Source: Ignavibacteria bacterium RIFOXYB12_FULL_35_14 (GTDB taxonomy: Bacteria; Bacteroidota; Ignavibacteria; Ignavibacteriales; Ignavibacteriaceae). From it: 64,000 nucleotides of DNA. The DNA lies in contig MHAR01000006.1 of the NCBI GenBank assembly GCA_001803045.1, forward strand, positions 77,740 to 141,739. Reading direction: 5' to 3'. Position numbers and translations under genes: made by a program. Shown one piece after another: positions 18,595 to 27,034 of the stretch. The first letter of the stretch is position 1. Each line of letters starts with the position of its first letter. The notes below the pieces were generated by a model that worked only from the letters and a program-made list of their open reading frames with translations, was not told the DNA's origin and did no database searches.

Positions 18595-18681
18595 ATTCTA
18601 GTTCCTTTGAATTTTTGATCCGTAATTGAGAAACGAAATGAAGATAAAGATTAAGAAAGCACATCGCATCCCTTTTTAATA

Positions 18682-19077
18682 TTATCCTTCATATTCTTCA
18701 TTAGGTTCATAAACTCGATCGGAATTACTTTTTATTAATCCGATCAACATCGCTACAATCTCTTTGATTTTGTTTATGCCATTCACTTGCTCATCTTCGG
18801 AAATTTTTCTTCTCACAAACAAACTATCCAAACAACCAGAACATTCCAATGCAGAGCCATGAGCAATATCAAAAAATTTACACCTATCGTTTGGAGTGAA
18901 CTTGCCATTCCCTTCAGCAATATTTAATAAAATAGAATCAGATGCTCTTTCAAGATAGTTACGTGAGTTAACATTCCAGTGAATTCTTGAACAAATTTTA
19001 TCAGACCATTCTATAAACTCTAAAGCTCTTTGATAAACAATTAACTTTTCATGACCAAATAAAATTTTATTATTCAT
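18682..19077 (-). CDS. Four-helix-bundle protein, S23/IVP family
   Basis: The product has 131 residues. The pattern FGHEKLIVYQRALEFIEW ... YLERASDSILLNIAEGNGK marks the four-helix-bundle family once called S23 and often encoded in 23S rRNA intervening sequences or beside mobile elements. Members form pentamers and are positively charged; a direct function is not established for most. Here the gene sits inside the pyruvate dehydrogenase operon, 26 bases after aceF and 87 bases before lpdA, and next to AAGATTAAGATAAAGA-type repeats on both sides. This suggests insertion of a small cargo gene rather than a metabolic role. Confidence 0.8.
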   Translation of the reverse strand: MNNKILFGHEKLIVYQRALEFIEWSDKICSRIHWNVNSRNYLERASDSILLNIAEGNGKFTPNDRCKFFDIAHGSALECSGCLDSLFVRRKISEDEQVNGINKIKEIVAMLIGLIKSNSDRVYEPNEEYEG

Positions 19078-19088
19078 ACAGCTCCTTT

Positions 19089-19109
19089 GTCTTTATCTTA
19101 ATCTTAATC
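19089..19109. repeat. 21-bp repeat overlapping the aceF stop codon
   Basis: This segment (core CTTTATCTTAATCTTAATC) is identical over 21 bases to 30510-30530 in the intergenic region before rfaE1. Here it overlaps the aceF stop codon (TAA at 19104-19106, minus strand) and separates aceF from the four-helix-bundle gene. Looser relatives are at 18641-18656, 20785-20798 and 24088-24113. Confidence 0.6.
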
Positions 19110-20765
19110 TAGTAGCAGCTTCATCGGCTGTTCGAGCGCTTCGCAGACCCAGCGTAAAAATCTTGCTGCATCTGCACCATCAATGATTCTGTGATCGTAA
19201 GATAATGATAACGGAACAACCATTCGCGGTTCAAACCTTCCATCTTTATAAACTGGTTTGTAGCTCCCGCGCGAAACTCCGAGAATTGCAACTTCGGGAG
19301 AATTAACGATTGGGGCAAAAGATGTTCCGCCAATTCCGCCAAGATTTGTAATTGTAAAACATCCGCCTTGTAATTCTTCTAAGGAAATTTTTTTGTTTCG
19401 TGCTTTTTCGGAAATTGTTGCGAGTTCGACTGATAGCTCAGTTAAATTCTTCTGATCTACATTTTTGATTACAGGAACAATCAATCCAAATTCAGTGTCG
19501 ACAGCAACGCCGATGTTAAAATAATTTTTATAGATAATATATTTCTTCTCCATATCAATGCTGCTGTTAAATTGAGGAAAAGTTTTTAATGCTGCAGCTG
19601 AAATTTTTAGAAGAAAAGATGTAATCGTAAGCTTTCCGCCTGCTTTTTCAATCTTAGGATTAAATGCTTTTCTTGTCATTTCGAGAACAGTAATATCAGC
19701 TTGATCAAACTGGGTTACATGGGGAATTGTTGCCCATGCATAACTAAGATGTTCTGCAGTTTTGGTTCTGATGTTGTTCATCGGCTTAATTTCAATTGAA
19801 CCAAACTTCGAAAAATCAGGCAGTTTCTCAGCTTTAATTCCAAAACCCAGACTAATTCCTTTCCCTCTCTGCTCATTTAGTTTTTTAGCATATGCCTTAA
19901 CATCATCCATTAATATTCTACCGCCAATTCCAGTGCCTAGAACTTCATTAATATCAATTCCAATTTCGCGAGCAATTCTTCTTACAGATGGTGCAGCAGG
20001 TGCCGAACCCTTCGTAATAGGCGGCTGGTGATATCCTTGTCCGGAAATCTCAACTGCTCTTACTTCCGGAGTCGTAGTTTCAACTCGAACTTCTGTCGCA
20101 GCACGTAATTGAGAATCAGTTTTAAGTTCAGTAATTATTTCTTTGACTTTTGTTATTTGTGAGTCTTCTAAAATTTTTAGTTTAATCAGTGTTTCACCAA
20201 CTTTTGCTTTAGTGCCTGGTTTAATTAAAACATCAACTACCTCACCCGAAGCTGGCGACGGTACTTCAACTGTTGCTTTGTCGGTTTCAATTTCAATTAT
20301 TCCTTGATCCTTTTCAACTTTATCGCCTGGGTTAACAAGGACAGTAACAACATCAGCGGACTCAATATTTTCACCTAAATCGGGAAGAGTAACTTCAACA
20401 ACTTTACTGATTGATTCAGCTGAAGTTTTCTGAGTAACAATTTCTTTAGTAATTATTTCTTTAGGTGAAATTGTTTTTGCGGGAACGCCTCCTTCTTTTT
20501 TAATGATGGTTTTGACTTCGGCTGAAACTGATTCTTCAATCATCAAAACAGTCTGACCAACTTTAATTTTGTCTCCTGCTTTAATCAAAATCTTCTGAAC
20601 AACACCATCTTGAGTTGAAGGAACTTCAATTGTTGCCTTATCGGTTTCAATTTCAAATAGGCCCTGATCTTTTTGAATTTTATCGCCTTCCTTCACCAGC
20701 ACAGAAACAACGTCAGCCGATTCGATGTTCCCGCCAAGTTCAGGAAGTTTCAGTTCTATTGCCAT
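19104..20765 (-). CDS. aceF: Pyruvate dehydrogenase E2, dihydrolipoamide acetyltransferase
   Basis: The product has 553 residues. Two lipoyl domains carry the modified lysines Lys43 (IETDKATIEVPS) and Lys162 (IETDKATVEVPS), joined by Val/Thr/Lys-rich linkers. A peripheral-subunit-binding domain lies near residues 253-293 (APSVRRIAREIGIDINEVLG). The C-terminal catalytic domain holds the active-site H-R-x-x-D-G in SLSYDHRIIDGADAARF near residue 525. It transfers acetyl groups from E1 to coenzyme A and forms the core of the complex. It lies between aceE and lpdA in operon order. A decayed copy of its first 16 or so codons lies just upstream at 20892-20945. Confidence 0.94.
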   Translation of the reverse strand: MAIELKLPELGGNIESADVVSVLVKEGDKIQKDQGLFEIETDKATIEVPSTQDGVVQKILIKAGDKIKVGQTVLMIEESVSAEVKTIIKKEGGVPAKTISPKEIITKEIVTQKTSAESISKVVEVTLPDLGENIESADVVTVLVNPGDKVEKDQGIIEIETDKATVEVPSPASGEVVDVLIKPGTKAKVGETLIKLKILEDSQITKVKEIITELKTDSQLRAATEVRVETTTPEVRAVEISGQGYHQPPITKGSAPAAPSVRRIAREIGIDINEVLGTGIGGRILMDDVKAYAKKLNEQRGKGISLGFGIKAEKLPDFSKFGSIEIKPMNNIRTKTAEHLSYAWATIPHVTQFDQADITVLEMTRKAFNPKIEKAGGKLTITSFLLKISAAALKTFPQFNSSIDMEKKYIIYKNYFNIGVAVDTEFGLIVPVIKNVDQKNLTELSVELATISEKARNKKISLEELQGGCFTITNLGGIGGTSFAPIVNSPEVAILGVSRGSYKPVYKDGRFEPRMVVPLSLSYDHRIIDGADAARFLRWVCEALEQPMKLLLD

Positions 20766-20806
20766 GTTTAACCTTGAAAAGATTTCTTAATCTTAATAAA
20801 ATATTT

Positions 20807-20891
20807 CGTCCCTAAAGGGACTTCAATTATGAGATGTTATTTTGTACTACAAACATTTAATCCCTAACGGGATTAGAATTTTTCAATCCCA
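20807..20891. repeat. 85-bp direct repeat, copy 1
   Basis: This block starts CGTCCCTAAAGGGACTT and ends TTTTTCAATCCCA. By eye it is identical over 85 bases to 21026-21110. It contains two palindromes (TCCCTaAAGGGA and AATCCC-taac-GGGATT) and no reading frame. It lies 41 bases before the aceF start codon, so it is in the aceF leader or promoter region. Confidence 0.85.
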
Positions 20892-20945
20892 TGTTCTCGC
20901 CAAGTTCATGAAGCTTTAGTTCTGTTGCTATGTATAACCTTGAAT
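20892..20945 (-). pseudogene. Decayed duplicate of the aceF 5' end
   Basis: On the minus strand this segment encodes IATELKLHELGENMG, matching the aceF start MAIELKLPELGGNIE codon by codon, with the ATG changed to ATA. The bases before it also match the aceF leader (TTCAAGGTTA). It lies directly next to the 85-bp repeat, so the aceF start plus its leader was duplicated in tandem as one unit of about 220 bp, and the outer copy has decayed. Confidence 0.75.
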
Positions 20946-21019
20946 ATTTTCTTTAACTGAATAAATATTCTAATTATGCTATTAGATTTCAAAACCAATT
21001 CTTTGAATTAAAACCTCTG

Positions 21020-21124
21020 ATATATCGTCCCTAAAGGGACTTCAATTATGAGATGTTATTTTGTACTACAAACATTTAATCCCTAACGGGATTAGAATTT
21101 TTCAATCCCATAGGGATGATATAT
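21020..21124. repeat. 85-bp direct repeat, copy 2, with inverted ends
   Basis: The core at 21026-21110 repeats 20807-20891. Here the element is more complete: it starts ATATATCGTCCCTAAAGGGA and ends with the near inverse ATCCCATAGGGATGATATAT. It therefore resembles a 105-bp miniature element with terminal inverted repeats and GGGA/TCCC palindromes. Another ATCCCT-tt-AGGGAT lies about 35 bases further on. It sits between aceE and the decayed aceF start. Confidence 0.75.
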
Positions 21125-21240
21125 TTATAGAAAATGTGAATAAGAAAAGAACAAAATCCCTTTAGGGATGACATTGTAAAATATTATTCTATTTGCAAAA
21201 CATCTTGCATGAACTGGTTTCTGCAATTTAATATCTCATT

Positions 21241-23910
21241 TTATGAACGCATCGGATTTTTCTTCTTTGGATTTATTCCCAGTTTCTTCATTGCTTTATC
21301 TAAATCCGTTGACTTTATTTTTCCAGCTTTTGCTAATCCAGTTAAAGCTGCTAAAACGATATGCTTTGCATCAACCTCAAAGAAATCCCTAAGTTCTGCT
21401 CTGCTCTCGCTTCTTCCAAAACCATCCGTTCCTAATGAATATAGACTGAGCGGAAACCATTTAGAAATCGAATCGGGTAGCGCTTTCACATAATCTGAAG
21501 ATGCAACAAAAACTCCATCTTCATTGGCTAACAGCTTAGAGATGTATGAAACTTTTGGAGTTTGATTTGGATTAAGCAAATTCCATCGTTCGACTTCAAG
21601 AGCTTCTCTTCTCAATTCTTTATAACTCGTTATGCTCCAAACATCCGCTGCGACTTTATAATCATCCTCAAGAATTGCCGCGGCTTTCAGAACTTCATTC
21701 ATAATTGTTCCGCTTCCGAAAAGCTGTGCCTTAATCTTCAAATTCTTTTTGTCAGATGCTTTGAACTTGTACATACCTTTTACAATTCCTTCTTTAACAT
21801 TGCCGGGCATTTCGGGCATTGCATAATTTTCATTCATCACTGTAATGTAATAGAAAATATCTTCTTTATCTTCATACATTCTTTTTATTCCATCACGAAT
21901 TATAACTGCAAGTTCAAATGCAAATGCGGGATCATAAGTAACAAGATTTGGAACAGAATAAGCTAATAAATGGCTGTGTCCATCCTGGTGCTGTAGTCCT
22001 TCACCATTGAGAGTTGTTCTGCCTGCAGTTCCGCCAATAAGAAAACCTTTAGTTCGCATATCACCAGCAGCCCAAACAAAATCACCAATACGCTGCATTC
22101 CAAACATTGAGTAATAAATAAAGAACGGAATCATGTTTATGCCGTGAGTTGCGTATGCTGTTCCAGCAGCAATGAATGATGATACTGACCCTGCCTCAGT
22201 TATTCCTTCTTCGAGAATTTGTCCATCCTTTGCCTCTTTGTAGTAAAGCAAACTATCTCTATCAACCGGTTCATAAAGCTGTCCAACGTGCGAGTAAATT
22301 CCAACTTGTCTGAATAAAGATTCCATCCCAAAAGTTCTCGCTTCATCGGGAACAATTGGTACGACAAGTTTTCCAATTTCTTTATCCTTTAAAAGTTTAG
22401 CAAGAATTCTAACGAAAACCATTGTAGTAGATACTTCTCTGCCTTCAGTTCCTTTGTAAAATTCTTCAAAGATTTCTTCGGGAGGAGTTTTGATTGGACG
22501 AACATCACTTTTTCTTAAAGGTACAAAACCGCCGAGTTCTTGCCGTCTTGCTAATAAATATTTCATCTCCGGACTGTCTTCCGAAGGTTTGAAGAACGGA
22601 GCATTTGCAATGTCATCATCGGAAATTGGAATACCAAACCTGCTTCGGAATTCCTTCATCTCATCCTCATTTAATTTTTTCTGCTGATGGGTTATATTTT
22701 TTCCTTCACCGCTTTCACCTAAACCATAACCTTTAATTGTCTTGGCAAGAATAACTGTTGGCTGTCCAACATGCTCGGTTGCAGATTTAAAAGCCGCATA
22801 AACTTTTTCAGGATCGTGCCCGCCGCGTTTCATTTTTTGAAGCTGCTCATCGGTCATCTTCTCAACCATTTTTAGAACGTCGGGATCTTTGCCAAAGAAA
22901 TGATTTCTAATATACTCACCGGATTCAACAGAATATTTTTGATATTCACCATCAACAACCTCGCTCATTCTTTTTACAAGCTTACCATCGTTGTCTTTGT
23001 CGAGAAGCGGATCCCAATCAGTTCCCCAAATAACTTTGATTACATTCCAGCCTGCGCCTCTGAAGGCTGCTTCAAGCTCTTGAATTATTTTCCCGTTGCC
23101 TCGAACCGGACCATCAAGCCGCTGCAGGTTGCAGTTGATTACAAAAATTAAATTATCAAGTTTTTCTCTTGAAGCAAGTGTGATAGCACCGAGAGCTTCC
23201 GGTTCGTCAGTTTCACCATCACCAAGAAAAGCCCAAACATGTCCGCCCGGTTTTTTCAACCCGCGGTCTTCGAGGTAACGGTTGAATCTTGCCTGGTAAA
23301 TTGCCATGATTGGTCCTAAACCCATTGACACCGTTGGGAACTCCCAGAAATTTGGCATCAGCCAGGGATGAGGATAAGAAGATAATCCGCCGTTTGGTTT
23401 TAGTTCTCTTCTGAAATTTTCAAGCTGTTCAATAGTCAATCGTCCTTCGAAAAATGCGCGTGCATAAATTCCAGGTGAAGCATGACCTTGAAAATAAATT
23501 TGATCGCCGTCATAATCATCACCTTTACCGCGGAAGAAATGATTGAAGCCAATCTCGTACAAAGTTGCTGCAGAAGCATAAGTCGAAATATGTCCGCCGA
23601 TTCCGCTTTCCATTTTATTTGCCTTAACCACCATTGCCATTGCATTCCAGCGGATGATGCTTTTTATTCGTCTTTCAATTTCGCGGTTGCCGGGAAATGG
23701 CGGCTGCTTTTCCCTTGGAATGGAATTGATGTAAGGCGTATTTGCGGTAAAGGGAATTTTAACTCCAGCTTTATGCGCTCTTATCTGAAGCTGCTGAAGA
23801 AGCTCTGTTACCCTTTCTGGACCACCATGCTCAAGCACATAATCGAGAGAGTAAAGCCACTCTTTTGTTTCTAAATCTTTGTTAGTTGTTTCTTTGTTTA
23901 TGTCGTTCAT
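21241..23910 (-). CDS. aceE: Pyruvate dehydrogenase E1, homodimeric type
   Basis: The product has 889 residues, the usual size of homodimeric AceE (around 890). The thiamine diphosphate motif is GDGETDEPEALGAI at residues 230-243, closing with the NCN of FVINCNLQRLDGPVRGNG. The E1 core is clear throughout (GGHISTYASAATLYEIGFNH, QGHASPGIYARAFFEGRL, AGTAYATHGINMIPFFIYYS). It decarboxylates pyruvate and reductively acetylates the lipoyl arm of AceF. It is the first gene of the operon aceE-aceF-(S23)-lpdA on the minus strand. The 475 bases between it and aceF hold duplicated repeats rather than a gene. The 295 bases before its start show nothing recognisable apart from a GATTAAGA-type repeat at 24088-24113. 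Confidence 0.95.
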   Translation of the reverse strand: MNDINKETTNKDLETKEWLYSLDYVLEHGGPERVTELLQQLQIRAHKAGVKIPFTANTPYINSIPREKQPPFPGNREIERRIKSIIRWNAMAMVVKANKMESGIGGHISTYASAATLYEIGFNHFFRGKGDDYDGDQIYFQGHASPGIYARAFFEGRLTIEQLENFRRELKPNGGLSSYPHPWLMPNFWEFPTVSMGLGPIMAIYQARFNRYLEDRGLKKPGGHVWAFLGDGETDEPEALGAITLASREKLDNLIFVINCNLQRLDGPVRGNGKIIQELEAAFRGAGWNVIKVIWGTDWDPLLDKDNDGKLVKRMSEVVDGEYQKYSVESGEYIRNHFFGKDPDVLKMVEKMTDEQLQKMKRGGHDPEKVYAAFKSATEHVGQPTVILAKTIKGYGLGESGEGKNITHQQKKLNEDEMKEFRSRFGIPISDDDIANAPFFKPSEDSPEMKYLLARRQELGGFVPLRKSDVRPIKTPPEEIFEEFYKGTEGREVSTTMVFVRILAKLLKDKEIGKLVVPIVPDEARTFGMESLFRQVGIYSHVGQLYEPVDRDSLLYYKEAKDGQILEEGITEAGSVSSFIAAGTAYATHGINMIPFFIYYSMFGMQRIGDFVWAAGDMRTKGFLIGGTAGRTTLNGEGLQHQDGHSHLLAYSVPNLVTYDPAFAFELAVIIRDGIKRMYEDKEDIFYYITVMNENYAMPEMPGNVKEGIVKGMYKFKASDKKNLKIKAQLFGSGTIMNEVLKAAAILEDDYKVAADVWSITSYKELRREALEVERWNLLNPNQTPKVSYISKLLANEDGVFVASSDYVKALPDSISKWFPLSLYSLGTDGFGRSESRAELRDFFEVDAKHIVLAALTGLAKAGKIKSTDLDKAMKKLGINPKKKNPMRS

Positions 23911-24205
23911 AAAAACTTTCTTTCTTTACAAACTCTATTTTGATATTAAACAACGATTTCTTTTGGATTATTCCATTTGAAAAAATTATTTTGATGATAA
24001 ATGAGTGCTTTTGTGTGAAAGCGCTTGAAAAAATAAGGTAAATGACATAGAGAAGCAAGGAAGGGAGTGCGTGCGGAGATGGAGGCAGATTAAGATGAAG
24101 ATAATGATTAAGAACAATTTAAGAGGTCGGAGATTTTAGTGATATTGACTTTTATCAAACTTTTTTGCTGTTTAGAAATGAGTTTAATTTTTATCAGGGC
24201 AAAAA

Positions 24206-26374
24206 ATGAAGAAATTAATTTTTACAACAGTATTTTCTTTTCTGATAACCAGTCAGTCATTTCCACAATGGGTTTGGCAAAATCCTAAACCCTCACCTTA
24301 TGCACTTCACGGAATTTTCTTTGTCGATTCTCTTTACGGCTGGGCGGTTGGAGAGTTCAGCACAATTATTAAAACAACTAATGGTGGTAATTCATGGTTT
24401 GAACAGACTGCTCCATTAAGAACTACACTTAGAAAAGTTTTCTTCAGCAATAGAGAAAAAGGTGTAATTGTTGGTGGGGATGTAATAGCTCCATATTTTG
24501 GTTCCGTTTTGTACACTACCAATGGTGGTGAAACATGGTTTGATTCTGATCCCGTACCTTACCCTAATGATACGAGGGGATTTAATGATTTATCTTTCGT
24601 TTCTGAGCAAGCGGGTTATATTGCCGGCTTTATTGGAGTTTGTAAAACCACAAACATGGGAATAAGTTGGCAAGTACAAGGGGTAACGGGTTGGGCAACA
24701 AGCATTTATTTTATAGACTCTCTGAATGGTTGGGTTGGAAACACTGTTGGCGGAATATTTAGAACAACTAATGGTGGAGAAAATTGGCAGCAAATATCAG
24801 ATATCCATTGGACTTGGCATAAATCAATAAAATTTATTTCTCCACAAATTGGATGGGTAGTTGGACATGGTCTTTACTCCAATTACGCTGTAATACACAA
24901 AACTACTAATGGCGGGCTTACTTGGATTACTCAAGACAGTACTCTTGATGCTGCATATAACGATATTGAAGTATTTGATTCATTAAATGCTATTGTTGTC
25001 GGTGACTATGGCAGAGTTTTATTTACGAGTGATGGAGGAAATATTTGGTTTTATGAAGGTACAAATGATTTAGGTAATTATACTGATATAGCTTTACAAG
25101 GTATCAGGAAGTGGATAGTTGGAGGAATAGATTATTATTTTCCCCAAATGTATTCATCCCGTACTTTTGGTTTCTCTTGGGAAGAACGAAGTTCAATTTT
25201 AGTAAAAGGAAATATCAACCAGATAGACTTCTCAGATAGTTTAAATGGTTGGTGTGCAGGTGAAGGAGGTTTATTGTTTAAAACCACCGATGCTGGAAAT
25301 ACTTGGCAGGAAAAGAATCTTTTTTCAATTGATTTTAGCTCGATAAGTAATCCCACATTAGCAGATATTTTTATTGCGGGCCAATCAGGTCAATTGATTA
25401 AAACGACAGATGGGGGTATATCTTGGCAGATCTTTCAGCTGCCATTTAATTATGGGAAAATCAAATTAAAATTTTTCTCAAGATTTTATGGTTATTATAT
25501 TGAAGTTGGTGCGCATAATCTCTATAAAACGACCGATGGGGGGGTAAGTTGGACCTATTTTGAGTTGAACAATCTCATTCAAGATTTTCATTTTGTTGAT
25601 AGTCTTAATGGCTGGGTACTGATAAACCAATTTGAATATGGTGATTCCTACCTTTTGCATACTACAAATGGTGGGAAGAATTGGATTGATTCTACAGCCT
25701 TCGCAGGAATATCTACATTTAGTTTTTTAGATAGAGAACTTGGCTTCATTATAGCTAATGGGCAAATATTCAAAACGACGGATGCTGGACAAAGTTGGGA
25801 CTATGTGAGCAATATTCCACTCTTAAAACCCGATCAATTATTAGTTCAGGATCGGCTTATTATTTATATGTTAACTGAAGATTATTATTCCAATGATTTA
25901 TTTTCAGTTTATAAATCTATTGATGGTGGTGAAACTTGGTCGTCAATACGAAAATATACTTTTTTAAATAATATTTTCTTATCAAATTCAAAGAAATTGT
26001 TTGGCGTTGGAAATTATGGACAAATTATTAGTTATGATGGAACTTTTACATTGATTTCTAATGAAAATGTTTTTTCTCCGCCTAATAAATATTTACTCTT
26101 TCAAAACTTTCCCAACCCATTCAACCCAAACACAAAAATTTCTTATCAAATTCCAGAAATGAGTTTTGTACAAATTAAGGTTTACGATGTTCTTGGAAAA
26201 GAAGTTGCGACTCTTGTTAACGAGGAAAAACATGAGGGAAAATATGAAGTTGAATTTAGAACCGATGGTTTGCATTTAAGCAGTGGGATTTATTTTTATC
26301 GCCTTCAAGTTTATCCCGCCAACGGCGGGCCGGAGAATTTTGTCGAGACAAAGAAAATGATACTGCTCAGATGA
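24206..26374 (+). CDS. Secreted YCF48/BNR-repeat propeller with T9SS sorting domain
   Basis: The product has 722 residues and a signal peptide of about 20 (FLITSQSFPQW). About a dozen repeats of the form KTTNGG-x-x-W follow, spaced roughly 45 residues apart with GW(A/V)VG strands between them: the photosystem-assembly YCF48-like or BNR/sialidase-type propeller. The C-terminus is a type A sorting domain (FQNFPNPFNPNTKISYQI ... ETKKMILLR), so the product is probably exported by T9SS. Within that domain the usual YRLQAG-NFVETKK turn is expanded to YRLQVYPANGGPENFVETKK by a GC-rich palindrome. The stop codon TGA at 26372 appears to be formed by the first bases of the group II intron. Confidence 0.85.
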   Translation: MKKLIFTTVFSFLITSQSFPQWVWQNPKPSPYALHGIFFVDSLYGWAVGEFSTIIKTTNGGNSWFEQTAPLRTTLRKVFFSNREKGVIVGGDVIAPYFGSVLYTTNGGETWFDSDPVPYPNDTRGFNDLSFVSEQAGYIAGFIGVCKTTNMGISWQVQGVTGWATSIYFIDSLNGWVGNTVGGIFRTTNGGENWQQISDIHWTWHKSIKFISPQIGWVVGHGLYSNYAVIHKTTNGGLTWITQDSTLDAAYNDIEVFDSLNAIVVGDYGRVLFTSDGGNIWFYEGTNDLGNYTDIALQGIRKWIVGGIDYYFPQMYSSRTFGFSWEERSSILVKGNINQIDFSDSLNGWCAGEGGLLFKTTDAGNTWQEKNLFSIDFSSISNPTLADIFIAGQSGQLIKTTDGGISWQIFQLPFNYGKIKLKFFSRFYGYYIEVGAHNLYKTTDGGVSWTYFELNNLIQDFHFVDSLNGWVLINQFEYGDSYLLHTTNGGKNWIDSTAFAGISTFSFLDRELGFIIANGQIFKTTDAGQSWDYVSNIPLLKPDQLLVQDRLIIYMLTEDYYSNDLFSVYKSIDGGETWSSIRKYTFLNNIFLSNSKKLFGVGNYGQIISYDGTFTLISNENVFSPPNKYLLFQNFPNPFNPNTKISYQIPEMSFVQIKVYDVLGKEVATLVNEEKHEGKYEVEFRTDGLHLSSGIYFYRLQVYPANGGPENFVETKKMILLR
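26315..26329. repeat. Palindrome inside the T9SS sorting-domain coding sequence
   Basis: CCCGCC-aac-GGCGGG lies in frame in the 24206-26374 gene and encodes the extra residues of YPANGGP. Comparison with the other sorting domains in this window (YFYRIQAGKF, YFYRLQAGSF) shows the segment as an insertion in a surface turn. Confidence 0.7.
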
Positions 26375-26846
26375 GCGCCAAGCGAAGCTTGAACTATTCT
26401 CATTGGGTGAGGCAGGAGGTTGCGAGTCTGCCAAGTCCCAATCGTGGTAAAACTCTAAAGCCACGTAGCGAGAAGCCGGAGTATAACTGGAAACGGATAT
26501 GCTTTAAGCGGCTTGACAAAGTAATCAATCCTCCGACAAAATCGGAGAGAAAGGATGCGACGCAAAAGACCGGGTTGTAATGTAAATGAACACAGAGGTA
26601 GCCTCGTAAAGATCGAGAACAGAGACAACCTAAGGGTTGTTAAAATGGACGAGACGTTATTTTATGAGCGAAGTCAGCATCATTAAACCCTTTCACATAG
26701 TGATGACTATGTCAGAAGATTAGAGCCAGGTTTAATAACATCTCCGGGGTATTAGTGACGACACGGTAAGAAAGAAGGTTCAGGAACTTGGGAAGCCCTC
26801 GCTTGACAAGAAGACACTTTCTATAAGGAAACGAAATGAAAGTGAG

Positions 26847-27004
26847 TCCGCCTGAAAGGACGGGCAGGCAAGGCAGGGTGGCGGATGAGACCGTAGTACC
26901 GAAGTCCCAACCATCCCGCAAGGTGGGATGGGATGAAATGGTAATGCAGCAGAACATTACAGTAGGAAAGGGTCTCTGCTGAATATATGTCAGCCTATGG
27001 CTGA
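26847..27004. repeat. Repeat-family palindromes in intron domain IV region
   Basis: Three inverted repeats lie between the ribozyme core and the maturase start. TCCGCC (26847-26852) and GGCGGA (26880-26885) flank a G/A-rich spacer. CCATCCC and GGGATGG form a hairpin near 26910-26930. TCAGCC-tat-GGCTGA at 26990-27004 differs in one loop base from the intergenic repeats at 51-65 and 5244-5258. The last two may be local intron structure, but the shared sequences suggest host repeats have entered the intron. Confidence 0.5.
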
Positions 27005-27034
27005 ATAGCTTTCAAAGAAATAACGGAGTATGTA

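Noticed and set aside
20807-21110. Possible CRISPR array from repeated TCCC/GGGA blocks upstream of aceF
   Set aside because: Only two 85-bp copies exist, separated by a decayed aceF fragment; unit and spacing do not fit CRISPR repeats and no cas genes are present.
23482-23874. Open frame on the plus strand opposite aceE
   Set aside because: It lies wholly inside the well-supported aceE gene on the other strand, has no ribosome site and no recognisable domain.
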